A stretch of 64,000 bases of DNA from Metaphire vulgaris (taxonomy: Eukaryota > Annelida > Clitellata > Crassiclitellata > Megascolecidae): NCBI GenBank assembly GCA_018105865.1, contig CM030845.1, forward strand, positions 16,006,038 through 16,070,037, read 5' to 3'. Of this stretch, positions 42,230 through 56,503 are shown one piece after another. Position 1 is the stretch's first letter. Each line of letters begins with the position of its first letter. Both the position numbers and the translations under genes were made by a program. The notes under the pieces were generated by a model. That model was not told the DNA's origin. It saw nothing but the letters and a program-made list of their open reading frames with translations, and made no database searches.

Positions 42230-42660
42230 TGTTCTTGTCGTTTACAGTTTCAAGTATGTGCTGGAAGTGAACCCCACTTGTACGATTGCAGGCCCATAGA
42301 AGATCGAATCTTAATTACAACTTTGAGACAAACCAAGAATAACAGCGCAACAAATGTTAGCAGAATTTCTTGATAGGCAGTGGTCACTTCGATCGCTCAA
42401 TCGACTTATGCGGCAAAATGACGAAACAGGCTTTGCAGACGAAGAGGCACGTCAACGATAGACAGAGGTCTTAAGACCTAAGGCACGACCGAACACATTG
42501 AAACCGTTGCACAGCTCTTTCTTAGCCAAGAGAAACGCATCTGGAACTCATCGAAGTGTTCGTCGGAATGCGAGAGAGAGAGAGAGAGAGAGACAGACAG
42601 GCGTCGAGTTGAGCTCAGTGCACAGAATTGAAATGGTAAACGACTTAATGACGCGATTGC
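42230..42660 (+). pseudogene. Tc1/mariner-like transposase N-terminal fragment (B2)
   Basis: Copy of 27970-28400 with FLDRQWSLRSLNRLMR and a longer frame into DETGFADEEARQR before a stop. The GA run is longer here. Confidence 0.58.
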
Positions 42661-43339
42661 ATTAATGGCGGTTTTTCCATTGTTGGAAACTTACGCTTCT
42701 CAGTTCAGATTTTTGACTTTGTTAAAATGTGTATATTTGTGTAGAATAGATGATATTTTCTTTGGGTAAAATTCTATAGATTTTGGATAAATTTGTTGAA
42801 GTTAAATTGATTTCTAAAATAGTGCAACTTCAATTGCAACAGTACATATAGGCTTATTTATTTAGCGACTGTCGTTCCAATTGTGATTAAATCGACCCCT
42901 AACCCATTTGAAGCAGCCTCTCGATAGTGCAAAGCTCAGAAAGAGGCAAAACAAGCGAAGGAGGCGCTAAAGAAGACGCAGAATGAGACAATCTGTAGGC
43001 ATAATTAACTCCAGATGCTGGTACTTCGCAGTGAGAGAAACTACCATGTCGCGTTTGGAGACTTAATCACACAGACGTAATTTGATAATGCAATTAGGCT
43101 AATATGGTTTTATTCGAACTAGATCGTGTGACTTCTAGGAAACTTAGTTTTGTTTGAATTAAAAACATATTCGCGAACTATAAATCTTATATTTTTCTTA
43201 AAGCAGATATTTGGTTAAATTAATTATTCTAAACGAAATATTCGGCTGACACATGTTGGTCGTATCTAAGCCTATTTATTTTTGAATTTTCAAATCGCAA
43301 TTGCTGATAAGTCAAACGAGACACCGAAGTCATTCCAAA

Positions 43340-44270
43340 CTTATTGGGAAAACATCTAAGCCTACTACTACATAAAGTCCGCGAGCTGTCACTTGCCTTT
43401 TCCCTTCGTCATAATAAAGTCGTAGAGGATGAAGACCAATTTTCTTTCTACTGTCTTCATTTTCCCCTTCGTGGTCAGGAAATATACTGTAATTTGATTC
43501 CATCGACGATTCGAATCCAAGAAAATAATTCTGCCATTGAATCGATGCTGATCATGAGGTGACCAGAAACTAAAGAAATTAAACGTTGTTCTTCATTTTG
43601 AGACGGATATTTTTGAACACTGGTCTTTCCATCTCCATTCAGAGTAGTAGGCCTAATCACCGGCTCTTTCTCTAGGGAATACAAAATGGCGAAATTTCAA
43701 ATCGATATTTCCATTTTTTACGGAAAGGAAATTGAATGCATTGCTGAAAAGAAACTAAAAGATGAAGTTTAGCATCATGTCCATAAACATTCAAAAGTGG
43801 CGACGACTGACTCAGTGACTATCAGTAACTGCCACTTTTCGAAAATTGATAGGATTCGTGGCTTAAAATCATCAGGTAATTCCAGCCAATTGATTTCCTT
43901 CTGATACGTGTTTGAGATTTGTTTAATATTCCATACGCATACATGAGGGTTTCGATGAATGTCAAGAATGTAGAGAGCAACAGAAAAAATATCATGACAG
44001 TAAATTCACTAGTCGCCCATTCACATCTTATATTAAATGATTCATTCGACGTTCTTTTGCTTACTGTATATGTCTACATATCGGCGTTCGATTTTTCAAA
44101 TGACAATGGAGAGCCAGGCTACTTACTCCCAACTAAAAATGCTCTCCCAACAGTAGGGATGTGGATGGTATGGGATACATGGAACTTATTCCGCCTAAAT
44201 GATAAGGAGCGTTGCCTGGTTCAGACTGCTTTTGGCTTTTGCGCGGTTCATTGTAACAGCATCTAATTTA
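43340..44270 (-). pseudogene. Decayed NHL-type gene copy upstream of receptor gene 2
   Basis: Same broken frames as 29090-30030 (GDGKTSVQKYPSQNEEQ, DDFKPRILSI). The decay is largely shared, so the gene was dead before the two units separated. Confidence 0.72.
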
Positions 44271-44907
44271 TGCTACGTTCTGAAGTTATATCGAGTCATG
44301 GTGCTGACGGCCAACCAAGTTGGTTGTTCGTCGCTTAGGCGTGGATAAACAGTCTGCGAAGGCAAACCGCGGGTCTAGAGAAAGCAATGGTAAAACTACT
44401 CTAGACTAGTGGCGCAGGCCAGCTGCGCTGCTTTACCTGAAACTATAGAAGTTGTGCGTGGGGAGAGTCGTCTTTTCCTTTGTTCGCTGCAAATGCAATA
44501 TGCAATATATGCAAATGCAATAGAACGAAGTAACCAAGAATAGAACTAAAATTAGAATCGGTCCTAAAGGAGGTCACGTGCACTGCGCATGCGTATGCAA
44601 ATGTGGTCAATATTAGTAATGAATAACCGCAGTCACGGTCGTTACATCATCAGCCGTGTACAAGTGCATCCGTATTTACAAAGGCCAGGATCTGTGCTAT
44701 TATAAAGCTATAGACACAGTAAATAAAGATAAAGCAGAAAGTGTACATCCGAATGTACAGTTTCAATTAACTTGTATAAGCATAGGTCAGCAGGCTCATT
44801 CGAAATACTGCGAAGTCATAGAAGTGATGCATTTACCACCACTTTCCAACAGACAGAAAAATACTATTTGCTATATTCTCTGTAGAGTAGATGTAGCAGT
44901 GGAAGCG

Positions 44908-44947
44908 ATGCTCGTTTGCCTTATTTTCTTGCTTACTTCATCCTCAG
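44908..44947 (+). CDS. Receptor gene 2 exon 1, signal peptide
   Basis: [13 protein letters not shown], donor TCAG/GTAAAT, phase 1. The frame is open upstream (VDVAVEAM) but the hydrophobic run starts at this Met. Confidence 0.75.
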
Positions 44948-47900
44948 GTAAATTACACTTTCATAGTTTTTCTTTCTGCACCTAAAATACGAACGCCTTA
45001 TAATACATTTCGAGTAAATAAAATTTCAAAAGCTGCATGAACTAAATTATGACCTAATAGTTGAGAAATTTCGCAAATCACTATCTTAGAATATTGAGTT
45101 TCTATACTTTTGTCTTTATATTTTTTAAGTTGAAAGCGCAGGAGACAGTTTTCCAACGCAGTATACAGCCGTCCTGGCCGATCATAATATTACTTTCAAA
45201 TGTGGAGAAGATAAACAGGACAATGCATCGTGGATGTATGAGCCTCCTGGAGGATATAATGGACATGGACCTATCGTACTCTTTGTCGCTCAAGAGGAAA
45301 ACGATGGACGCTTTCTACTTAAACACAAATCTGGCAGATACGATTTGTTCATCAGCTCAGCAAAACAATCGCATGCAGGTGCCTACACTTGCACTATAAG
45401 GAAACACTCACCAAATAAGGCAACAACAACAATGACTACTCGCATCGAACTCTCTGTCATTAGTAAGATATTCTGCTTTACTCATTTACTAAAAGAAAAA
45501 GATGCATTTTATAACCACCAGTGACTTTTCTATTTTCTAAACATTGATTTCGTTTGCAAATTTGAGGCAGAAACGAGACGACAACGTCTTAATATTATAT
45601 TGAAATGAAAAGAAAAGAAATTTTGATTTATCGATTGTTTCGATCGCTTGACTTGGCTAAAGTAGTAGCGTCATTTCACACTTTCTCTTGGGCGCGAGAT
45701 AATTTTTGGTCCATTTTTTACCAAATTTTGACAAATTATGGGCAATTTTTTGGCAATTTTCGGCAAATTTTAGGCAATTCTTGGCAAATTCTGAGCAGTT
45801 TTAGGCAAATTTTGGGCATTTGTAAGCCAATTTTGACAAATTTGAAATTTTTGTCCCTGATTTTAGGGTCAAAATTTATTTTCGCGAATGTTTGTGTTTT
45901 TTAGTTTTTAAATGCAATTTGGTTAAAGAGATAAAACACTATCAAGCCAAAAAAGGTCATCAACTTTTTCGCAGACTTGTCAGGTCAAAAGTGTCTTTTT
46001 CCCTGAAATACAGTGAAATGACGTCTCTGCTATTATCTGGGGGCAAAACTGAGTAACAAATGGCATTCAGGTCAACCCAAAAACCACCGCTGGCCAAGGT
46101 GTTGGAAAATTGTATCCTCAAGATATTTTGAATTTCAGTTTAGAATAGAAGCAGAAAGGTTATTTATTCGACTTTCGTGTTTTTTCAAATGACACTAATT
46201 TTTATTTCGAGCAAAATCCAAACTACATCGCTCAAATTTGAATGAGCTTTTCGAATTTGCTCTTTGGCGCAAACAATTCATTCATTCATTCATTCATTCA
46301 TTCATTCATTCATTCATTCATTCATTCATTCATTCATTCATTCATTCATTCATTCATTCATTCATTCATTCATTCATTCATTCATTCATTCATTCATTCA
46401 TTCATTCATTCATTCATTCATTCATTCATTCATTCATTCATTCATTCATTCATTCATTCATTCATTCATTCATTCATTCATTCATTCATTCATTCATTCA
46501 TTCTTACATTCATTCATTCAATCATCGATTCATTCATCGATTCATCCATCCATCCATCCATCCATCCATCCATCCATCCATCCATCCATCCATCCAGGAC
46601 TTTTTTATTCACTCATTATTCATTCGCTCATTCATTCATTACATCCATCCATCTATCAATCAATCCATCTATCTATCTATTCTATATATTTTTTATATAT
46701 TCTAAATATTGGATACTGTAATACATAAGTAAGATATTCATTACTCTCAGCAAAACCCATAACCTAACACTAACCCTAGGATACTGTAATGCTAAAGGTA
46801 AGTAAGATACTCATTACTCTCATCAAAACCCATGACCTAACCCTAACCCTAGGATACTGGATTGCAAAGTGTAAGTAAGATACTCATTACTCTCGTCAAA
46901 ACCCATAACCTAACACTAACCCTAGGATACTGTCATGCAAAACGTAAGTATGTTAATCATCCACTCATCCATCCATCCACCCATCCATCCATCCATCCAT
47001 CGATCCATCCAAGCATCCATCCATCCGTACCATCTATCCATCCATCCATCCATCCATCCATTCATACATACATCCATCCATCCATCCATACATCCATATA
47101 TCCATCCATCCATTCATACATGCATCCATCCATCCATCCATCCATTCATTCATTCATTCATTCATTCATTCATTCATTCATTCATGGGCATTTTCTATAA
47201 CGCTGTAACAAGGCCGATGCCTACAATAAAAGCGCTTTGACATCTCAGCAACTATACTCCAACCTAAACAGATGCGTCTTTAAGCTGATGATGAAGTGCT
47301 CAGCAGAGTCAGCCATGGTGACGTCATCGGGAAGAGAGTTCCAAAATATAGGATTACCCCGAGTAAAGAACAAAAACAGTTCTATATTAATGCAGAGTGA
47401 TGTTCAAGCCGTGTTAATGATATGCTTAAATAATGTAAAAATATTAATTAATATTTGTTCATTAAGTTTCTGGTCCTGAATGTTGTGAACGACGGAGCAC
47501 AGCATCGCCTGAAGAGGGCGATTACATTGTGATGGAATGCTTCGTACAATTCAGAGGCAACGTCGCTCCAGTAATGAAATGGAGAAACGAAGTGTCAAAG
47601 CAAAGCATCGCCAGTCAGACAAACGAGGAATTCAACCGACATGTCAGATCCACAGTCACTTTAAGCCCTGACCAGATAGATGACGGAGACAGAATTTCAT
47701 GCACAACATTTTTCAATCAGTCATCACACTTTGATAACCACAGCATCGTCTCTGCGCCGAAGTTTGAATACATCTGGACTTCTCTGCCTATTGCAGTTAC
47801 TGGTAGGAGTAAGTTTGACTAATTGCATTACAAGATGGAGATTAACGAGTTGCTGACTTTTAAAATTAGTGTGCATTGCAACCTGCTTCAATACTTAACA

Positions 47901-48307
47901 TTCTAATAGCAACAATGATTCCTTATTAGACAGAGAATACTTAAAATTTGCTGAAAATAGAGTATTAAGCATCTATGCTGAATCTGTCTTGTTTTTAAAA
48001 ATGCAAATTAACCGGTTTTACAATTTTTCTGCTGTCGAGTGTCGACGAGTGAAAAATAGCATATACGGCGTGTTTATATCCTCTGGAGGTTAGTATATTG
48101 TCTTAAAATAACAAATTGTCACTCTGTTTGACAGTACAGGTATATCGATCTTCTTCCTCGCCATCATCTTATTTCAGTGAATCGAGTAAGTGAAACTGTT
48201 TTAATGAACATCGATTTCTTTCGTTTAATTTTGCTTTATTGAAGTCCTTCGGAAGTTCACATCACATCGATCACATGACATCTGGTTTACTGATTCAATT
48301 TGCCGAT

Positions 48308-48342
<35 letters not shown>

Positions 48343-51300
48343 AATTTGATCTAATCCTGAACTTCTTAAATCATTCAAATCAGGTAGAATATAGTAGTAG
48401 TAGACTTCTTTAGCGCCATTGTAGTAGTACATCAGCACCAGTCAATGGTGAATTTCAGAATTTCAGAATATCACAACCGAGTTCTTCAAACGAGAGAGAG
48501 AAAGAGAAAGAGAGAGAGCAGAAATGTGCATTTGTTATTTTAACCAGAATTTTCATCAATGTTAGTATACAGGGTGTCTACGAAAAAAACCCCCAGGAGG
48601 AAAACTATGATTCTTAAAAGTTCCTAAATATATTTTTATAAAAATTTTCACACGTGTACAGCACATATTTCCCCACCTTTGTGCCAATTTTCATCTCATT
48701 TACATGTAAGATGGCTATTTTGTGAGATATCAAAGTCAAACTACGATTTTTACGAATCAACCGACAAAATTTTATTGATGGTCCAGAAATTTCAACTTAA
48801 ACCACAATTGTTCGAGGTGGTTATCGGGCATAATTGCAAACCCTAACCCTAACCACAACCCTAATTGCAAAAATTGTTCGGTATCCAAACCCAAGCTCCC
48901 GCAATGTCTGAATTTGCATCTTATCTTTATTCAATATTTTACCCATTTTGAAAGTTTTAAATCAAACTTTTATTGTTATGTCGAATTATGTGAATTTAAA
49001 AACATTTTTGCAAATTTGCATTCGATTTAAACTTTACTACTACTACTGCAACAACAACAACAACTGCTACTAATACTACCAAAATTGACATGTAGCCAAA
49101 TTTATGTGAAGCTAGATATTTAGGCCTGTCATGCTGCGACTGAGTAGTAAAAATCGTAGTTTGACTTTGATATCTCACAAAATAGCCATCTTACATGAAA
49201 ATGAGTTGAAAATTGGCAGAAAGGTGGGAAAATATGTGCTGTACACGTATGAAAATTTTTATAGAAATATATTTAGGAACTTTTAAGAAATCATAGTTTT
49301 CCTGCTGGGGGTTTTTTTTCGTAGACACCCTGTATATTGTAATTATTAGCATATTAAATCATGACTTAGTTGAATTAAGAAATGTGACAATGTTTACTTA
49401 TTTTCAGAGTGGAACACGTCACCAAAAGGAGCAAAAGTAGATGGCGAGTCTTTATATTGGAGTCCATTGTTGATACCTTTGATCGCAGTGTCTGCTATTC
49501 TAGCGATTGTCATCTTCATTTCGTTCGTGGTTCAGAGGAGGAGAAGAGCACTTAAAGGTATGAATCTGCATTTTCAGAATCAACGCCGGTCTCTCTTGAT
49601 TTAAGACAGTGGTTCTCAACCCTCTTTGCTTCGCGGACCACTTTTTAAGTTCAAACATTTTTCGCGGGCCATCTGATAAATTGAGCAGTTATCTGCTCCT
49701 AAAAACCGTGATGACCTTTTGTTCTTTATTGCTTGTCAGACTTTTTCACATTGAAAATGCACAAAATACGCACAAAATGTGCATAAAATGTGCCGATAAC
49801 CTTTTTTGCTGATGACCTTGTTTCGCTCGTCGCACTTTTCAGATTTTTCACATGGAAAACATAATATTTTTTCACTTTCTTCAGACTTTGCCGTGAACCA
49901 CTAGACCTTTCTCGCGGACCACTTGTGGTCCGCGGACCACAGGTTAAGAACCACTGATCTAAGAGAGAGATGCCTGCTGTGTCCAATCATCAACTTTGTA
50001 GAGCCACTTATAATGTTCAGAAGCATCAGACACAGGCATGAAATAAAGGATTATAAGAATGATTGAAAGCGAATACAGAGTTGCCAGAAAATCACTGTTA
50101 CGACAGTTTCTTTTGAGCAGATAAATCTCCCACTACTGATATTCTGTTGCTTTAGAAATTATGCAAAATAGAATTATCCAGCTTGCATTCAAATTTCTTT
50201 AACACAACTACACCTGCGTCAGTTTAGGCCTGTTCCAAATAAGGATTCACTGCATACGCATTAATATGTATTTGTATGACTTCTAATGAAAACAGAATTC
50301 GGAAACTTTCGCACCTAACTCTTTGATCAATCAAACAATTCGCTTTTTCAGATTAGAAATTCATTTCCTTTTAGAGAACGACTAAATGGAAAACTAAAGC
50401 CTGACAAATATAATAACATTCAATGGTTATCATGTAGCCTCAAGCAGCCTAGATGTTAGTATTTATTCAGTACAGAGCAATACAGGAAAACTGAAATGCT
50501 GACAATATTAGTTAACGGAGTGTAGAAAATATCCTTTTCGTATTTGACCAAACCATCCTGATCAACATTTAGAACGACTCTCTCCTCCTCTCTTTCCCCT
50601 AACAGATGCTTTTATGATCATATTTATAACGAACGACCTAATGATCTGCAGTATTTAATCGCATCGGTTTAATCTCACTTTCTCTATTGATATGTTGCTG
50701 TTATATAACATTTTCACAAGATAATAGTTTTGACAGGTGATATTTTTATTTTGAGTATGTGTCCTATATATAAAATAAGTCAACAAGGAATCTAAAGCAA
50801 TAGGAAATTGCCCATATAATCATAATGTTATTTGCGATATCTATCTCTTATTTGATCGCCTATTTTTCTTTTCTGGTGACAGTTATACAGAATGTCTAAT
50901 GGTAACGAAATAGTATGCAATGTGTTCGACTGTTCGTCTAGAACAGGGCAGAGCTGAGCAAATCAACCACGAGGACGCAACGGAAGTTATTGAGACCGAA
51001 CAAGAACAATTGACTTCTGGTCAAATACTCGAGCGATCATTGTCTGGTCCGTTCAAGAAATTCTCTACGCTAAGACTTTAGCTTAACTTTATATTCTGAA
51101 GACGGAAGCATCATGCATACCAGAAAATCACAGAGTTTTAGAAATTTCTGTCACACATCAAAATATAATAAGGCCTACAGATGTTGTTCTGAAAAATGCT
51201 TTGGTGTGATATGAACAGCACAATAAGCCTTTCGGATATCAGGCGTTTCTTGAAAGTCTCATGAAAGGTGTTGTCTTTAAACGGAGCTTTGACGTCGAAG

Positions 51301-54300
51301 AATTATTGCAGATTAGATCTGTACGAAAGTTGAATAATAAGACAATATTTGTGTGAATCGGAGATAAGACTTAATCTAAATTAATTCCAGTGAATCGTAT
51401 AACTTATCGTTAAAGATATTTTTCAGATTTGGTGCGCATCTTCTACGAAAATCCAACCGAAGAAACCTTCAACAATGCTCTTCAATCGGCAAACGGCGGT
51501 ATAAAACTCAAATCTAAAACGATAGTAGGACCTGCAATTGTTGTTCTGAAAAATGTTTGATGTGATATCTACAATAGCCTTTACACAGCGCTCAGTTTCA
51601 CTCCAACCTATTGACAATAGGCTGGAGTGAAACTGAGCGCTGTGTAACAAATTTTGGAATTAAAAATGCACTATTTGTCAAAAGTTGTAGTTAGCCTCCG
51701 TATGATGCAAGTGAAATTTTGGCTAATTCCCGAAAGGATCGTCTGCCTTCCACCAAGCCGCGAATCTCTTCTATGCATTAAATTTTAGGATTTTGCACAA
51801 CAATTGTTTTTTCATTTGCAAATATTTTTGTTTAGCCAGTTATAATGTTTTAATATCTCCTACAAAGCACACGTCATTTAGCGTTCAGTTAACTTTGTTT
51901 GATATTACAGAATTAAGTATTTAAAGTGACACTTGGCTGTTTGCAAGCAACAGTCTCAAAACACGATCAGTGGCGGCTCTAGGATTTGGCAAGTGGGGGG
52001 CCGTTGGGGGGACAACTTCTAATCGTGGGGGGCCAACCATTTGTTGTTTAATGTATGTAGCATTAAGTATAGGGTCCCAACTGGAGGGGCCACTGGGTGG
52101 GCCAGGCTCTCAATAGGGGGGCACGGGCCCCCCCCCAGGCCCCCCCGGGGGAGCCGCCACTGAACACGATTTGCTATTGTTAGCCAACGGGACATCACAG
52201 GTGTGCCAGGACTGCGGTATGACAGTGGCCTCCAGCAGGTACCACTGGCTGCAATTACCGCCGATCTTTCGCACTCTATCTCTCGGAATTATACAGTCGA
52301 CATTTGTCGCATTTCTGAAGACGGTTGCCAACTTCGCCTTAGTAGCCATGGGGTCCTAAAGTTTTGCTATCAAGATAGTGAAACTAGTGTAAATGTTCCG
52401 ATGCAACATTTTGCCAGAGACAGTGGCGTAGCGTGCACTTGTGTCGCCTATGGCTCCTGACAAAAATGCCGCCCCAATTTCACTCTTATTACCAAATAAG
52501 GTCGTCGTCGCTAAATTTGCCTCCCCTTCTAAATTTTGCCGCCCCTTCGCCAAAACTCCTCGACAACCCGACAAGCATAAAAATGGTCTCTTCCAAAATT
52601 TGCCGCCCCATCATGTGTGCCGCCCATGGCTAAAGCCATAGTAGCCATTGGGACGCTACACCTCTGGCCAGAGACAAAGAAAGTACCCGTAGAAAAGCGA
52701 GAATGTTCTAGTGATCAAAGAAGGGCGAAGAGATGATTGATTGCATCTCTTGTCCAAGAATAAAAACATTAGTACGTAAAGCTGCGAGGAAAGTGAAAGA
52801 AGACACACAGAAAGATAGCTTATGCTTCTAAACGTTAAGAGTGTAAACAAATGAGGTCATCAACTTGAAGGCAAAGTTCTGCAAACACCAGCTTGTCTGA
52901 AATCGACACTGTTGACACCGACTCAAATTTAATCTAGGTTAATTCCAGTAAATCGTATAGCTTATCGTTAAAGATATTTTTCAGGTTTGGTGCGCATCTT
53001 CTACGAAAATCCAACCGAAGAAAACTTCATCAATGCTCTTCGATCGGCAAACAACGGTATAAGACTCAAATCGAAAGCGGAGTCTATACGCAACAGTAGC
53101 TGAGCATTTGTTTCATTATGCCTACTGCATTGTGGAGTCACTCGGAGAATTACATTGTTCCTCATCACAAAGTCACACTAAAACGAGTCAACCTACAGTA
53201 ACAGCACATCGCATCATCTTAAAATAATACAGTAGAACTTCGCTATAACTCACTTAGCGGGTCTGTAAAATTTGTATTGGGTTTATTGATGGGAAGTAAA
53301 TTGATCGGTCCAAATTCACCGGTTAAAATTGACCGGGTGGTCAATTGATCGGGCGACAATTCAGCGGAGACCTATTGATCGGCCGTCGGTCTAATGCCTA
53401 TCAAGACATCAAATATTGTCAAGTGTTAAGTAGTCAGGTTGTCATATTGTGATTTTAAAGCTAATATTCAATGTTTACCGTGGTCACCCTATTGTGCTAG
53501 TTTACGTTGTATCGTTTTTTAGAAACCTTTGTAATTTCCACAATAAGCACTTACAAACTGGATGGCTTGTATTTTAAATTTAAATCCCGATCAATAGGCC
53601 ACCGATGAATTTTCACCCGATCAATTGAGTACCAGATCAATTTTAGCCGACGAATTTGAACCGATCAATTTGCATCCGATCAAAAAAACACCAAACCGTA
53701 AAATTTAGTACGTAATATTCGAGGTCAGTGGCGGATTTACATTTTTAGGCCGCGGTACACTTTCTTCTAAAAAGTTACAGATCAAGTGTGAAAATCGGCG
53801 AGATTACTTTTTTGCTTGTAAAGTTTTTAAACTTTTCTCGATAAACTTTCGGAAGAGCGGAAGAATTACTAATCAGGTGTATGAGTAATAGTGTCGATAA
53901 TCTTTTTTTCTTTTTATCAGGACACGTTTCGTGCCAAATGATTGAATCTCGGAAAATAATGTTGTTTAAACAAATAAATCATAAAATCATAATAACATAT
54001 TGGTAATAGAAAAGGTGGGCCCATACATTTTTATTTTGCTGGTGGGCACGGTACAAATGTTACATTTCTACCGTGGTAAATCCGCCACTGTCCGATGTAC
54101 TTTATAACCAAAATACCATCCAATACTTCGAATTATTGTTCTCTCGTTTATTAGCATAGTCTCATTATGAAATATGCGTTAGGTGTCATCATCGTATCTT
54201 TGACACAACCGTGTTTAACATTGTCTCTTTGAATGATAGTGTCGAATCAGTCTCTTGGAAAAAGACGTAGTACTCATGTACACATGGATTTCGTTCGCCT

Positions 54301-54527
54301 GCCTCCTGAAGAGGGAACAATGATCATCGCCGATTCGCCTTTGTACGCTGCCCTGAACATATCATCATAATCATCATCATCACCATCGCAGGTGCGTATA
54401 TCAACAGAGACTCAGTTCTACAACAGTCACAAAATCAACGATGACTAAATGACTCACTATAGTATAGGGCAATCTTAGGCTCATGCCTATATATTAAATT
54501 TTCCACATTTGCACAGTGATAGTAGTA

Positions 54528-54572
<45 letters not shown>

Positions 54573-54596
54573 AGTAGTAGTAGTAGTAGTAGTAGT

Positions 54597-54628
<32 letters not shown>

Positions 54629-54863
54629 ATAGTAGTAGTAGTAGCAGTGCAGCAGCAGTAGTAGTAGTAGTAGTGGCAGCAGCAGCAGCAGCAGTAGCAG
54701 CAGTGGTGCAGTAGTAGTGGTGGTGGTGGTGGTGGTGGTGGTGGTGGTGGTGGTGGTAGTGGTGCAGTGCAGTAGTAGTGGTAGTGGTGGCAGTAGCAGT
54801 AGCAGTAGTAGTAGTAGTAGCAGTAGTAGCAGCAGCAGCAGTAGCAGTAGTAGTAGCAGTAGC

Positions 54864-54909
<46 letters not shown>

Positions 54910-56445
54910 AACTTCTTTCGCACCATTGTAGTAGTACATCAGCACCAATCGATGGTCGCTTCAGTAAAAAGTCATAGTCGTGATCTTGTACGTGGTGGTT
55001 CGAGGTTGTAATCCAGAGGTCAGTCAGCACTTCCAGTGATATGATGTTTCGAGACACTGTATCGTCTCGAGACAGTCTCGAGACAGTAATAAAATAGTAT
55101 AGCAATGTGATTTTAAGTGGCGTAGGAGGCTAAGTAAGCCTGTGTGAAAACCACTGAAGTAACTCTACGCATTCAATAACCTAGTTTATCAAGATAGCCT
55201 TTGAATCCGTTTACTGTTTCAGCTGTCACTCCCACCTCGTCCAAACTGTTCCATTTGTCCACAACCCTTGCACAAAATTTTTTTCTTTCCTGGACCCACC
55301 TTCTGCTTAAACAATTTGCATTTGTGACTTGTTGTGCTGCTATAGTGCGCTAATGTAAAGAATTGATCGTATGGCAAATCTACTTTCCACGTCATTATTT
55401 TGTATGTTTCTATCAAATCCCCTCTCTCTCTTCTCCTTTCTAATGTTGTCAATCCACAATATTGAAGTCTTTTTCGTAGCTTAAATTATGGCATCCATTG
55501 ACCATCTTCGTTGCTCGTCTTGGCACTTTTCTAATAGCTCTATATCTTTTTTCAAGAATGGATTCCATGCCTGAACACAGTTTTCTAGATGTGGCCTTAC
55601 TAATGACTTATAAAGTTTTATGATTATATCTTTGTCTCGATTCATTTGTCCTTTTCATCATTCCCAACATTTGGTTACCCTTCTTTGCTGCCTCCGATCC
55701 GAGTCGAGTTGGACCTTGTGTTAATTGGTTGTTTTCGGTTCCGGTCACGTAACAGCACACAGTCGCCAAGACTGTGCTGCTGATTATACCCAGAAAGAGA
55801 TTGACCATGTCCTCGTCCGCCAGATACACAGAAGCATCTTCAAATTTCTCCACGTCTGCCATGGCATAGAATGCCCCACCAATACTGACCATATGCCTGT
55901 CATTGTACGACTGGTCATCAGACACATAATGCCAAAACGGAACGTAAATCTACCTGTACATCGTTCATACAACGTAACTCGCTTGACCGAGGACACCAGT
56001 CTACAACAACAATGCAACCTGGCTGTGACAAACACATTCGATGCTCCTTCTGGATTGACAGACGATGTTGACAGGCAATGGTCTGCAATTCGATCCATCA
56101 TCTTGAAGTCATCTGATAAAATTAAAGGTTTTCGAGAAAATATCCGTCAGCCATGGATACCTGCAAGGTTCTCAACCTCAAATAGGCTGCGAAACTCGGG
56201 AATGATCACACGATCGAAAGAGATTGCCGGTTATCTTCAAGGAAAAGCCAAAGAAAACCGTGTCGCTTTTGCTTAACGGTTGGCGGATGAAATTGAAGAA
56301 GACCTACGGCACAATCGCTTGAGGTCTTTATACAGATCAATTAGAACTCTTGCCGGTGGCAATCGGTCATCATACTTCTTTACCAACTTCAATATGACCG
56401 ATGGTTCTCCCCGTGTAACTCCACCGAACAGGCTCTACAAAGCAC

Positions 56446-56503
<58 letters not shown>

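Noticed and set aside
46238..46728. Three overlapping (SFIH)n frames of about 155 residues
   Set aside because: A 4-bp repeat read in three frames gives the same peptide; this is a microsatellite, not a gene.
54435..55105. Poly-Thr, poly-Leu, poly-Tyr and poly-Ser frames
   Set aside because: Artefacts of the trinucleotide array at 54519-54910.
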